From NCBI RefSeq assembly GCF_014842975.1, contig NZ_JACYXK010000028.1, forward strand, positions 124,001 to 188,000: a stretch of 64,000 bases of DNA. Reading direction: 5' to 3'. Numbering within the stretch: position 1 is the first letter of the stretch; each line of letters starts with the position of its first letter. The position numbers and the translations under genes are program-made. The notes beneath the pieces are model-generated. The model did no database searches. It saw only the letters and a program-made list of their open reading frames with translations, and was not told the origin of the DNA. Below are positions 9,379 to 18,287 of the stretch, piece by piece. This stretch comes from Rhodanobacter sp. DHB23 (GTDB lineage: Bacteria > Pseudomonadota > Gammaproteobacteria > Xanthomonadales > Rhodanobacteraceae).

Positions 9379-11280
9379 ATGTCGACGAACGAGGCTGCCG
9401 CACCCAGGCTGCAGGCAACGGGAATCCTGGCAACGGCCGCCATGCTGGCCCTGCTTTACTTCGGGCGCGAAGTGCTGGTGCCCGTGATGCTGGCCCTGTT
9501 CCTCGGCGCACTGCTGAGTCCCTGGGTGCGGTTCTGCCTGCGGCTGGGGCTAGGCCATGGCTTTTCCGTGCTCCTGGTCGTGCTCGCCACCCTGGCCATC
9601 ACGCTTGGCATGGCCCTGGTGCTGGGCTCGCAGGCGACGCACCTGGCCCGCAGCCTGCCGCAGTACCAGTCCACCATCCACGCCAAGATGCAGACCTTGC
9701 GCGGCCTGACCATCGACCGCTTCGAAAGCATGCAGGGCGAGCTGGGGCGCGTCATCGAGCCGGCGGCGGAGCCCGTCGTCCCGGGGCAGGCGGCTGCCGT
9801 CGCGACCGTCCCCGGCCCCGCGTCATCCCCGGCCACGGTGCCGGCGGCGATGTCGAGTGCGTCGCTGGGCGTGCTGTCGCACCTGCTCACGGTGGCGTGG
9901 GTACCGCTGCAGACGGGCGGCATCGTGCTGGTGGTGCTGGCCTTCGTCCTGCTGGAACAGGAGTCGTTGCGCGACCGCTTCATCCGCCTGGCGGGCGGCG
10001 CCGACCTGCGTGCCACCACCATGGCCATCAACGACGCGGCGGAGCGCCTGTCACGGTTCTTCATCTCGACGTTTTCGGTCAACACGGGCGTCGGCGTGGC
10101 GATCGGTGCCGGCCTGTGGCTGATCGGGCTGCCCAACGCGCTGCTGTGGGGCGCACTGGCCGCGATCCTGCGGTTCGTGCCCTACGTGGGGGTGTGGCTG
10201 GTCGCCGCGCTGACGATGCTGTTCGCGGCGGCGGTAGGGCCGGACTGGTCGCTGGTGGTGATGACGGGCATCCTGTTCGCCACGGTGGAACTGGTCGTGT
10301 CCCAGGTGATCGAGCCCTTGCTCTACGGGCACACCACCGGGCTGTCGCCATTGGCGGTGGTGGTGTCCGCGATCTTCTGGAGCTGGCTGTGGGGGCCGGT
10401 GGGACTGGTGATGTCCACGCCGTTGACCTTGTGCCTGGTGGTGGCGGGGCGGCACGTGAAAGCGCTGGACCTGCTGACCATCCTGCTCGGCGACGCGCCC
10501 GCCCTGACGATGCCGCAGCGGCTCTACCAGCGGGCGCTTTCCGGCGACGCCCAGGAGATCCTGGACGACGCACGCCGTTACCTGAAGCGCAGGACCTTCG
10601 GCGCCTATTGCGACACCATCGTGCTGCCGGCTCTGCAGTTCGGCCGCATGGACCTGGAGCGCGGGGTGATCCGTGCCGAACAGCTGCGGGTCCTGCGCGA
10701 AACCATCGTCACGGTGATCGGGACGCTGGGCGGGGAAGGGCGGACGCGCGCGTGGCGGAAGCGTCCCCAAGGCGTACTGAGCGGGGAAAACATCGGGCGC
10801 CAGCTGCGCCAGCGCCGCGAGCAGGCGCGCGGGCGCTGGCAGGGGCCGCTGGCGGTGCCCGCCGGTTCGATCGCGCTGTGCATGAGCATGGGCACGGACT
10901 ACGACGACCTGACCACGGAACTGCTGACGCGCGTCCTGCTCGGCCTGAATGTCGACGCGCGCCACCTGTCACCCGACGACCTCCACAGTTTCGACGACGA
11001 GCCGCACCCGGAGCTCACGCCGGGTGCCGTCGCCTTGATCTATCTGGTGGACACCGCGCCGGAGGCCATGCGGGAGCGCGTTGACGCGCTCGCCGTGGAG
11101 CTGCGCCAGCGCATGCCCGCAGCACGCATCATCGTCCTGTGCCTTCCAGGGCTGCTGGCCCCGAGCGCGTCCGACCTGTCGGCATGCCCGCATGTCGATG
11201 CCGTGGCCGGCCTGCTGGAAGAGGCGGCGCAGTACGCCCTGCCGATCGCGCGGCAGGCCGACGCCCAGGCGGCGGCATGA
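9379..11280 (+). CDS. AI-2E (PerM) family transporter with long C-terminal extension
   Basis: 633 residues. The first about 365 residues follow the AI-2E/PerM family plan: two N-terminal TM segments (LALLYFGREVLVPVMLALFL), a soluble insert, then a C-terminal bundle of about five to six TM segments containing WGALAAILRFVPYVG. Members of this family have been linked to autoinducer-2 export or Na+/H+ exchange; substrate here is unknown. The family is normally about 350 residues. The remaining 265 or so residues are soluble, Arg-rich and end in an alpha/beta region (LIYLVDTAP, RIIVLCLPG) suggestive of a Rossmann-like regulatory domain. Confidence 0.85.
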   Translation: MSTNEAAAPRLQATGILATAAMLALLYFGREVLVPVMLALFLGALLSPWVRFCLRLGLGHGFSVLLVVLATLAITLGMALVLGSQATHLARSLPQYQSTIHAKMQTLRGLTIDRFESMQGELGRVIEPAAEPVVPGQAAAVATVPGPASSPATVPAAMSSASLGVLSHLLTVAWVPLQTGGIVLVVLAFVLLEQESLRDRFIRLAGGADLRATTMAINDAAERLSRFFISTFSVNTGVGVAIGAGLWLIGLPNALLWGALAAILRFVPYVGVWLVAALTMLFAAAVGPDWSLVVMTGILFATVELVVSQVIEPLLYGHTTGLSPLAVVVSAIFWSWLWGPVGLVMSTPLTLCLVVAGRHVKALDLLTILLGDAPALTMPQRLYQRALSGDAQEILDDARRYLKRRTFGAYCDTIVLPALQFGRMDLERGVIRAEQLRVLRETIVTVIGTLGGEGRTRAWRKRPQGVLSGENIGRQLRQRREQARGRWQGPLAVPAGSIALCMSMGTDYDDLTTELLTRVLLGLNVDARHLSPDDLHSFDDEPHPELTPGAVALIYLVDTAPEAMRERVDALAVELRQRMPAARIIVLCLPGLLAPSASDLSACPHVDAVAGLLEEAAQYALPIARQADAQAAA

Positions 11281-11403
11281 GGCGACGGCGGAATGCCTGA
11301 AGCACGCGCCGCGGGCGGGAATTTCCCGTAATCTGGCCGAGGGGCCATGAAGCAGTCCCGGCCGGGCGGCGGCCAGATCGTTCCGTGCTGAAGCGGATAC
11401 CGA

Positions 11404-11421
11404 CCGGCACGGGCGTGCCGG
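11404..11421. terminator. Inverted repeat downstream of the AI-2E-type gene
   Basis: A perfect 8 bp palindromic stem (CCGGCACG / CGTGCCGG) separated by two bases, 124 bases after the transporter stop codon and before the GGDEF-EAL gene. It could end the upstream transcript, but no T-run follows. Confidence 0.35.
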
Positions 11422-11535
11422 CCATCCGCCGGGAACACGGCACCGGTCCGGCCGCACCCCGAGCATGGCAACGGGCTCACTTCAATCCCCGCCCGGCCTT
11501 GCGACGTCAGGCATCAGGATCAAGGGTGTAGCGCA

Positions 11536-13833
11536 GTGCGAGTCAGACGTCCATTCCTCGGGGCACCGGTCCTTTTCGTGATCGCGGGGATCGCGATCAC
11601 GCTCGCCACCACGGGCGTGATGGCCTTGTCGCTCTACCAGATGCGGCGGGACGCGATGTCGCAGGCACGCGACGCCGCGGAGAACCTTGCCGACTCCCTG
11701 GAGAAGGAAACCGAGCGCAATCTCGACGTATTCCAGCTTGCCATGCGCGAGGTGGCGATCAGCATCCAGACGCCCGAACTCCAGCGTCTCCCCGCGGATG
11801 TCCGGCAGCTCGTCGCATTCGGCACGACCCGGGGCGCCAGGCAGCTTGGTGCGATGTTCGCGACCGATGCGGCGGGCAATTTCATCCTCGACTCGCGCTC
11901 GCCCGTGCCGCGCAGGCTCAACGTGGGCGACCGGGATTACTTCCAGGTCCAGCAACGGGACAAGGGCGCCGGCCTGTATCTGAGCAGGCCCTTCCTGTCG
12001 AGGGGCGACGATGCCGGGCAACCGACCATCGCGCTGAGCCTGCGGCTCGACGGGCAGGACGGCCAGTTCGCCGGCATCGTCGCCGGCTCGCTTCGCCTCA
12101 AGTACTTCCACGAGATGTTCAAGGACGCGATCCTCGGCCGGCATGGAACGATCACGCTGCTGCGCACCGACGGCTCGGTCCTGATGCGTCAGCCGTACCA
12201 CCCCGGCGACGTGGGCAGCACGCTGGCCGGCGGCCACTCGTTCCCCCCGCTGGTCCGCTCGGACCAGGGCAGCTACGTCGACATCGCGGTGCTCGACCAC
12301 GTCAGGCGCCTGTACAGCTTCAAGCGCATCGGCAGGTACCCGCTGGTCGTCGTGGTCGGCCTGTCGACCGGGGACATCTATGCCGGGTGGCACCGGCGCG
12401 CGATCGCCATCGGTGCCGTGACGATCGTGATCGACGTGCTTTCCATCGGGTTGTCGCTGATGTTCGCCGGTCTGCTGCGCCGAAGGCTCGAAATGGAACG
12501 CCAGCTGCGGGAGCTGGCCTGGTTCGATTCCCTGACGGGCCTGCCCAACCGCACGCAGCTGCAGCGGGAGGCGCGTCGCGCGCTCGCGCACGCGAAGCAG
12601 GATGCCTCGAGCTTCGCGACGCTGTTCATCGACCTGGACCGTTTCAAGCGCGTGAACGACACGCAGGGCCATGCCGTCGGCGACGAAGTGCTGCGCGAGA
12701 TCGCGGGGCGCCTGCGCGAACAGCTCCACGCCGGCGATTCGGTCAGTCGCCTCGGCGGCGACGAGTTCCTTGCCATCCTGCAGGACTGCGACGTGCTGAA
12801 GGCGATGCATGTCGCCGGGCGCATCCTGCAGGCGATCCGCCAGCCCGTCGCCCTCGATTCGGAACAGGACACCAGCATCACGATCAGCGCCAGCATCGGC
12901 ATCGCGATGTATCCGTCCGACGGGGAGAACACCGACGTCCTGCTGCGCAACGCGGACATGGCGATGTACCAGGCCAAGCGCAGCGGGCGCAATCGCATCC
13001 ACTTCTATGCGCCCGAGTACGAGCGCAAGGCCAGGGAACACCTCGATCTCGAGATCGCCCTGCAGCACGACCTCAAGGCCAGGACGCTCAGCGTCGCCTA
13101 CCAGCCCAAGGTCGACGCGACAGGCCGGCTGCACGGAGCCGAGGCGCTGGTCCGCTGGCGCAACGACAGGATGGACTCCATTCCGCCGGACTATTTCATC
13201 CCGATCGCGGAAGAGAGCGGGTTGATCGTGGAGCTGGACGCCTGGGTGCTCGGCGAGGCCTGCCGCCAGCTTGCCGCATGGCGGGCCGGGGGCCTGGCGG
13301 TACCGAACATCGCGGTGAACGTCTGCGCCATGGACCTCAAACGGCCGGACTATCCCGGCTTCGTCGCCCGGACGCTGGCAGACCACGGCCTTGCCCCGGC
13401 AGACCTCATCCTGGAGATGACCGAGCGCGTCATGTTCGACGAGGCCGCCGACGATATCCGGACGTCCATCGATGAAATCCATGCGCTGGGCGTGATGCTC
13501 GCCATCGACGACTTCGGCACGGGCTATTCGTCGCTGAACTACCTGCACCGGTTCCCCGTCGGGGAACTCAAGATCGACAAGAGCTTCGTCCAGGGCATCG
13601 GCGACAACGCCAGGTCCGAGTCCCTCGCGCAGACCATCATCAACATCGGCAAGACACTGAAACTGACGGTCGTTGCCGAAGGCATAGAAACGCCGGCGCA
13701 AAGGGAGTTCCTGCGCCGGCACGACTGCGACCTGTACCAGGGCTACCTGTTTTCGCCACCGCTGTCGCCGGACGACTTCGCGCGCTGGGTGGCGGCGCAG
13801 CGCCAATCCGTTCCTGCCAGGCCATCGCCGTGA
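11536..13833 (+). CDS. Membrane GGDEF-EAL cyclic-di-GMP protein with dCache-like sensor
   Basis: 765 residues. A TM segment at about residues 8-30, a periplasmic double-Cache-like sensor (DRDYFQVQQRD, ISLSLRL-like strands) and a second TM near residue 290 precede the catalytic part. The diguanylate cyclase domain carries an intact GGDEF near residue 407 (RLGGDEFLAIL). The EAL domain starts near residue 535, with [25 protein letters not shown] and AEGIE all present. Both activities appear possible. The frame starts with GTG at 11536, preceded by AAGGGTG; any later start would remove the first membrane segment. Confidence 0.9.
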   Translation: MRVRRPFLGAPVLFVIAGIAITLATTGVMALSLYQMRRDAMSQARDAAENLADSLEKETERNLDVFQLAMREVAISIQTPELQRLPADVRQLVAFGTTRGARQLGAMFATDAAGNFILDSRSPVPRRLNVGDRDYFQVQQRDKGAGLYLSRPFLSRGDDAGQPTIALSLRLDGQDGQFAGIVAGSLRLKYFHEMFKDAILGRHGTITLLRTDGSVLMRQPYHPGDVGSTLAGGHSFPPLVRSDQGSYVDIAVLDHVRRLYSFKRIGRYPLVVVVGLSTGDIYAGWHRRAIAIGAVTIVIDVLSIGLSLMFAGLLRRRLEMERQLRELAWFDSLTGLPNRTQLQREARRALAHAKQDASSFATLFIDLDRFKRVNDTQGHAVGDEVLREIAGRLREQLHAGDSVSRLGGDEFLAILQDCDVLKAMHVAGRILQAIRQPVALDSEQDTSITISASIGIAMYPSDGENTDVLLRNADMAMYQAKRSGRNRIHFYAPEYERKAREHLDLEIALQHDLKARTLSVAYQPKVDATGRLHGAEALVRWRNDRMDSIPPDYFIPIAEESGLIVELDAWVLGEACRQLAAWRAGGLAVPNIAVNVCAMDLKRPDYPGFVARTLADHGLAPADLILEMTERVMFDEAADDIRTSIDEIHALGVMLAIDDFGTGYSSLNYLHRFPVGELKIDKSFVQGIGDNARSESLAQTIINIGKTLKLTVVAEGIETPAQREFLRRHDCDLYQGYLFSPPLSPDDFARWVAAQRQSVPARPSP

Positions 13834-13997
13834 CCGCCGGGTGCATGTGACCGCGGAAACGATGTGCGAAGGGCAGGCATATGGACTGAGCCCATTTCAC
13901 GTTGACATGCCTGGAGTCATGCCAGATTGCGACCGACCCGCGTACCGGCGACAGGGTCCAACGTCAATCCGCACACGACAACGATGAGGAGCGCGCG

Positions 13998-14426
13998 ATG
14001 AAGATCAACCGTACCGGTTCCGCCGCATGGACAGGCAACCTCAAGCAGGGCAAGGGAAGCATCTCCACGCAAAGCGGTGCGCTCAAGGCCTACCCGTACG
14101 GATTCGGCAGCCGTTTCGAGGGGATCCCCGGGACCAACCCGGAAGAACTGATCGCCGCGGCGCATGCGGGGTGCTTCACCATGGCCTTGTCGCTCGCGCT
14201 CGGGGAGGCCGGCTACACGGCCGACCGGATGAGCACGGATGCGACCGTCGTGCTGGAACAGGCGGCGGAAGGTTTCGCGATCAACGCCTCGCACCTCGTG
14301 CTCCGCGCAAGGATCCCGGGCATCGACGAGCAGACCTTCCAGTCGATCGCCGCGAAGGCGAAAGCCGGTTGTCCCGTGTCCAAGGTGCTGAACGCAACGG
14401 TCACACTGGACGCCGCGCTCGAGTAG
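13998..14426 (+). CDS. OsmC family peroxiredoxin
   Basis: 142 residues, the family's usual size. Two redox cysteines are in the expected contexts: C59 (AHAGCF) and C125 (GCPVSK). OsmC/Ohr proteins reduce organic hydroperoxides in the cytoplasm using these two thiols. The N-terminus (KINRTGSAAWTG) marks the OsmC rather than the Ohr subgroup. A GAGGAG site precedes the chosen ATG; a longer frame upstream has no such support. A close paralog, with cysteines at identical positions, is encoded at 46804-47238 on the other strand. Confidence 0.92.
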   Translation: MKINRTGSAAWTGNLKQGKGSISTQSGALKAYPYGFGSRFEGIPGTNPEELIAAAHAGCFTMALSLALGEAGYTADRMSTDATVVLEQAAEGFAINASHLVLRARIPGIDEQTFQSIAAKAKAGCPVSKVLNATVTLDAALE

Positions 14427-14439
14427 ACCGACTGCAGAA

Positions 14440-14468
14440 GCCGTCACGGGACCCGATCCCGTGACGGC
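14440..14468. terminator. Bidirectional terminator hairpin
   Basis: A perfect 12 bp stem (GCCGTCACGGGA / TCCCGTGACGGC) with a five-base loop lies between the convergent OsmC and oxidoreductase genes, 13 bases after the OsmC stop. No long T-run is present on either side. Confidence 0.65.
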
Positions 14469-14507
14469 AGGGCAGCGCAGGGCGTTACGCCGTGCGCCAT
14501 GGCCGGC

Positions 14508-15584
14508 TCATCGGCCTGGCCATGCATCACGTTCCGCCGCATCCAGCTCCGGTGCGACGGCTCTTCCTTGCGCGGCCGACACCATCGCCGCTTCGATCAC
14601 CGCCATCACGGCAATGGCCTGCCCAGGCGTGACCGGGTTGGAGCCGTGTCCTTGCACGGCGTCGCGGAAGGCGGCGTAGTAGCGGCCCTGGTCGCCGCGG
14701 GGCGGGGCAAGCCGCTGGATGTTGCCGTTGCCGTCGTAGAGCAGCAGGTCGTCCGCGTCCTCGCCCCAGCCCGCATCTCCCGGCCGCATGCCCGCGAGCA
14801 GTTGCGTTTCCTGCGGGTCGATCTCCGGTTTCACCACGCTGCCTTGCGTACCGTGCACGATGAAACGGGGAGTGCCGCCGGCCACCAGCGTGCTGGCGTG
14901 CAGGATCACCCGCCGTTCGCCGTACTCGAGCACGGCATGCGCCCAGTCGGTGACTTCGCCACCGTCGCGCTGCGTGGCGAGGCTGGCCAGGACGCGATCG
15001 GGCACGCCGAACAGGCACAGCGCCTGGTCCACCAGATGCGGCCCCAGGTCATACCAGAGCCCGCTGCCGGCACCGGCCCGTTCGCGCCAGCGCGCGCGTA
15101 CCTGCGGGCGGAAGCGGTCGATATGCGATTCGAAGTGCGTGACCCGACCCAGCCGGCCTGCTTCCATCAACTGCCGCACACCGAGGAAATCGCTGTCCCA
15201 GCGGCGATTCTGGAACACCGACAGCACCCGTTGCTCGCGTTCCGCGAGGGCGGCGAGTCCGCGCGCCTGGGCCAGATCGAGCGCAAAGGGCTTGTCGACC
15301 ACCACGTGCTTGCCGGCCTCCAGCGCGGCACGCGCCAGCGGTGCATGCGTGTCGTTGGGCGAGGCAATCACCACCGCGTCCAGCCGCGGGTCGGCGAAGG
15401 CAGCGGCCGCATCGGCGACCACGTCGACGCCGGGCAGGTCGGCATGGACCTTGCCGGCATCGCGCGAGACCACCGTGCCCAGCACCAGGCCGGGCACGCT
15501 GCCGATCAGCGGCGCATGGAAAGTCTTGCCGGCGAAGCCGTAACCGACCAGTGCCACGCGCAGCGGGGCGGAGGAATCGTGCAT
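14508..15584 (-). CDS. Gfo/Idh/MocA family oxidoreductase
   Basis: 358 residues. The N-terminal Rossmann fold has the dinucleotide-binding motif VGYGFAGKTFHAP (GxGxxG variant) and the family signature VVDKPF, where the lysine takes part in catalysis. The C-terminal alpha/beta domain contains GLWYDLGPHLVDQAL, whose His is the usual second catalytic residue. It resembles the YdgJ subgroup of NAD(P)-dependent sugar or cyclitol dehydrogenases; substrate unknown. The start at 15584 was chosen because it immediately precedes the Rossmann strand. Confidence 0.88.
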   Translation of the reverse strand: MHDSSAPLRVALVGYGFAGKTFHAPLIGSVPGLVLGTVVSRDAGKVHADLPGVDVVADAAAAFADPRLDAVVIASPNDTHAPLARAALEAGKHVVVDKPFALDLAQARGLAALAEREQRVLSVFQNRRWDSDFLGVRQLMEAGRLGRVTHFESHIDRFRPQVRARWRERAGAGSGLWYDLGPHLVDQALCLFGVPDRVLASLATQRDGGEVTDWAHAVLEYGERRVILHASTLVAGGTPRFIVHGTQGSVVKPEIDPQETQLLAGMRPGDAGWGEDADDLLLYDGNGNIQRLAPPRGDQGRYYAAFRDAVQGHGSNPVTPGQAIAVMAVIEAAMVSAAQGRAVAPELDAAERDAWPGR

Positions 15585-15813
15585 GGAGGGATCCGCGAGC
15601 CAATGGGAGGTCGCCATGATAGGCGCGCACGCCGCGGAGTTTGACCAGGGCCGCGGCGCAGGCGCCGCGATCCACCCGTGTCCAGCACGCGCAACCGCCA
15701 TCGCCAGCAGGCAATGCGGCTTGCCTGCGCACGACGGCACCTTCTTCGATGCCTCCTGCCGGTGAGTGTCGCGGCGAGCCTTTCCCTCGGGCGCCGGATG
15801 CTGGATCCGGGAG

Positions 15814-16497
15814 TCAAAGCAATGCCGCGACCTGCTTTGCGGTGGCCTTCGCCGAAGCCGGATTCTGGCCCGTCACGAACCGACCATCGCGCACCACGTT
15901 CGGGACGAATGGCAGCAGGGCCTTTTCGTAGAGCGCACCGCGGTCCTTCATCGCCTGCTCGGCGTTGTAGGGCACGTCCCTGGCGACACCGGCAAGCACT
16001 TCCTCGGACCAGGAATAGCCGGTCAGCCGGCGCCCCGCCACCAGCAGGCTGCCATCCGACAACCGGGTGTTGAGCAATCCGCAATACCCGTGGCACACCG
16101 CAGACACGACGCCGCCGCGTTCGAAGATGTCGCGGGTGATCCGCTGCAGCCCGGAGTCATCCGGGAAGTCCCACATGACTCCATGGCCACCGGTGAAATA
16201 GATGGCGTGGAATTCCGCGGGGTCGATCGCGTCGGGCCTGGCGGTGTCCTTCAACAGCGCCAGGTTCCGGGGATCGGCCAGCCACTGCCTCGTCGAGCGG
16301 TCCGCCAACGGCCATTTCAGCGCGCGCGGCTCCAGGGGCGAGACGCCACCCCTGGGGCTCACCAGGCGCTGCTCGAACCCCTGTCCGGCGAAGACGCGAT
16401 ACGCGTGGGTCAGCTCCGAGAGCCACAGGCCCGTCGGATGACGGGGATCGTCGTAATGGGACACGTTGGTGACGACGTGGAGGATGCGCTTGGCCAT
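15814..16497 (-). CDS. DJ-1/PfpI (Hsp31-like) family protein
   Basis: 227 residues. It has the class I glutamine-amidotransferase-like fold: a strand-1 start (ILHVVTNVSHY), an early acidic residue in LWLSELTHAY, the FTGGHGVMWDFP loop and the nucleophile-elbow cysteine in SAVCHGYCG. Relatives act as glyoxalases/deglycases or chaperones against reactive carbonyls. A second protein of this superfamily is encoded at 34816-35493; the two are only distantly similar. The start at 16497 opens the conserved core; an upstream extension of 33 residues would be low complexity. Confidence 0.85.
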   Translation of the reverse strand: MAKRILHVVTNVSHYDDPRHPTGLWLSELTHAYRVFAGQGFEQRLVSPRGGVSPLEPRALKWPLADRSTRQWLADPRNLALLKDTARPDAIDPAEFHAIYFTGGHGVMWDFPDDSGLQRITRDIFERGGVVSAVCHGYCGLLNTRLSDGSLLVAGRRLTGYSWSEEVLAGVARDVPYNAEQAMKDRGALYEKALLPFVPNVVRDGRFVTGQNPASAKATAKQVAALL

Positions 16498-16628
16498 GCC
16501 GGGACCACTCTCGAGGCAGGAGGGCGGCTGCCCGAACATGTCGGGCGGCCTGGGGCGCCAGCTTAACCTTCGGGATGCCTCGAACGCTCCCGGCATCGTG
16601 TCGAGCCACAGGCGAGGCCGTCGCCGGC

Positions 16629-16655
16629 AGCCGGCACAAATATCGTGTGCCGGCT
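16629..16655 (-). terminator. Hairpin at the stop codon of the DUF2945 gene
   Basis: A perfect 10 bp inverted repeat (AGCCGGCACA / TGTGCCGGCT) with a seven-base AT-rich loop overlaps the last bases of the DUF2945 gene and could end its transcript. Confidence 0.55.
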
Positions 16656-16863
16656 AGATGAGCCGCAGCGCCTTGCCCTTGTGCATTGCCACGTGGTCGG
16701 TCCTGTCGCTCTGGATCTCGTACTGCGGATCATCGACGCTCGCGTGGTGGGTGTAGCCCTTGTAGTCCACGTCGCTGGTGTGGACGCGCACGATGCGGCC
16801 ACTGACCCAGCCGGCTTCGGAGTTCCACGTCACGTGGTCGCCGACCTTGAACGCATGTGTCAT
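16654..16863 (-). CDS. DUF2945 (hypervirulence-associated TUDOR-like) protein
   Basis: 69 residues, a small single-domain protein. The pattern FKVGDHVTWNSEAGWVSGRI, then VDYKGYTHHAS and PQYEIQSDRT, matches the DUF2945/HVA1 TUDOR-like family, a compact SH3-like beta barrel. Its molecular role is not established; relatives often occur near stress genes. It stands alone upstream of the DJ-1-like gene in the same direction. Confidence 0.85.
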   Translation of the reverse strand: MTHAFKVGDHVTWNSEAGWVSGRIVRVHTSDVDYKGYTHHASVDDPQYEIQSDRTDHVAMHKGKALRLI

Positions 16864-17300
16864 GGCACCTCCCGCATTGGCGTCTGCCGGCCTGGCTGCC
16901 GGGCCATCACGATAGCTTGTCTGTCAGGTAGTCGAGCAGGCCGTCGACGCGTACAACGCGGTGCTTGGCACAGGGGCGCCGGTCAAGCATGTGCCGAGCA
17001 TGGCTCGAGGTTGCGGATCGGCAGGAAGCGCCTGCCATCGGCCGCCCGGTGAAACGGACGGTATCGACCCGGCCTGGGATGCGGTTGTCGCAGGGAGATG
17101 CCAACCGGCATGGCAGGTGCCGCCAATCGCCGAGCGTGATCGACAGGTGACGGGATAAGCACGACAATCGCAACGGCAACTCCGAGGCGCAGGATCTTCG
17201 TTTCTTCCCCTGGAACATGGTGCTGCGTCCGTGGTTCCCGGAACCACCGGGCGAGCGGGGAAACGCGTTCGCCTCCCGCACTTGGAAAGGAGCACATGGC
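16864..17300. other. Long leader region upstream of moaA, no gene supported
   Basis: 437 bases between the divergent DUF2945 and moaA genes. Short frames on both strands have no family resemblance. An 8 bp complementary pair (17031-17038 with 17110-17117, CCTGCCAT/ATGGCAGG) encloses a GC-rich stretch about 180 bases before moaA. It could be part of a structured leader, but the conserved core of the Moco RNA motif could not be confirmed. Confidence 0.3.
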
Positions 17301-18284
17301 ATGACCCCGCTGGCCGATCGCTACGGCCGCAGCTTTCCCTACCTGCGCCTGTCGATCACCCCCGCGTGCAACTTCCGCTGCACGTATTGCCTGCCGCACG
17401 GCTACCACGCCGATGCGGGCATGCCGGGGCCATTGTCGCTGGAGGAGATCGCGCGCCTGCTGCGCGGCTTCGCCGAACTGGGCATGCACAAGCTGCGCAT
17501 CACCGGCGGCGAGCCCAGCGTGCGCCACGACCTCACCGACGTGCTGCGCACCGCCGCCGCGGCGCCGGGCGTGACCAGGCTGGCGATGACCACCAACGGC
17601 ACCCTGCTGTCGCGCCGGCTGGGCGAGTGGATGGATGCGGGGCTCAACGCCATCAACGTCAGCGTGGACAGCCTCGACCGCGCGGCGTTCGCGCGCATCA
17701 CCGGTCACGACCGGCTGGACGACATCCTGCACGGCGTGGACATGGCGCTGGCCGCCGGCCTGTCCGCGGTGAAGCTCAACGCGGTGTTGCTGAAGGGCGT
17801 CAACGACAACGAACTGCCGCGCTGGCTGGACTACCTGCGCGACCATGCCGTGGGCCTGCGCTTCATCGAGCTGATGCAGACCGGCGACAACCTCGCGTTC
17901 TTCCGCGACCACCACGTGGGCGCCGGGCTGCTGGAAACCGAACTGCGCGAGTCGGGCTGGCAGGCGTTGCCGCGCGCCGCCGATGCCGGCCCCGCGCGCG
18001 AGTACCGCCATCCCGGTTACGCCGGGCGCATCGGCATCATCGCGCCGTACTCGAAGGACTTCTGCGCGGGCTGCAACCGCCTGCGCGTCACCGCCACCGG
18101 CGACCTGCGCCTGTGCCTGTTCGGCGAGTTCGGCATTCCGCTGCGTCGCTACCTGCAGCGCGACGAACAACTCGATGACTTGGTGCGCGCCATCGGCGGC
18201 CAGATCGGCCGCAAGGAGCAGGGGCACTTCCTGCATGAGGGCCGCACCGGCATCACGCCCCATCTCGCATCCACCGGAGGTTGA
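17301..18284 (+). CDS. moaA: GTP 3',8-cyclase
   Basis: 327 residues. Radical SAM enzyme for the first step of molybdenum cofactor synthesis, converting GTP to 3',8-cyclo-GTP. The N-terminal cluster motif CNFRCTYC, the SAM-binding ITGGEP and the second cluster motif (CAGCN with a third Cys 13 residues on, LRLC) are complete. The C-terminal Gly-Gly needed for activity is present. An AAGGAG site lies ten bases before the ATG. It heads a long operon; the next gene starts three bases after its stop. Confidence 0.97.
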   Translation: MTPLADRYGRSFPYLRLSITPACNFRCTYCLPHGYHADAGMPGPLSLEEIARLLRGFAELGMHKLRITGGEPSVRHDLTDVLRTAAAAPGVTRLAMTTNGTLLSRRLGEWMDAGLNAINVSVDSLDRAAFARITGHDRLDDILHGVDMALAAGLSAVKLNAVLLKGVNDNELPRWLDYLRDHAVGLRFIELMQTGDNLAFFRDHHVGAGLLETELRESGWQALPRAADAGPAREYRHPGYAGRIGIIAPYSKDFCAGCNRLRVTATGDLRLCLFGEFGIPLRRYLQRDEQLDDLVRAIGGQIGRKEQGHFLHEGRTGITPHLASTGG

Positions 18285-18287
18285 TCC

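Noticed and set aside
11482-13806. Long minus-strand open frame opposite the GGDEF-EAL gene
   Set aside because: No domain and composition typical of a shadow frame; the plus-strand frame has complete GGDEF and EAL motifs.
16907-17302. Minus-strand frame upstream of moaA
   Set aside because: No ribosome-binding site or family resemblance; composition not protein-like.
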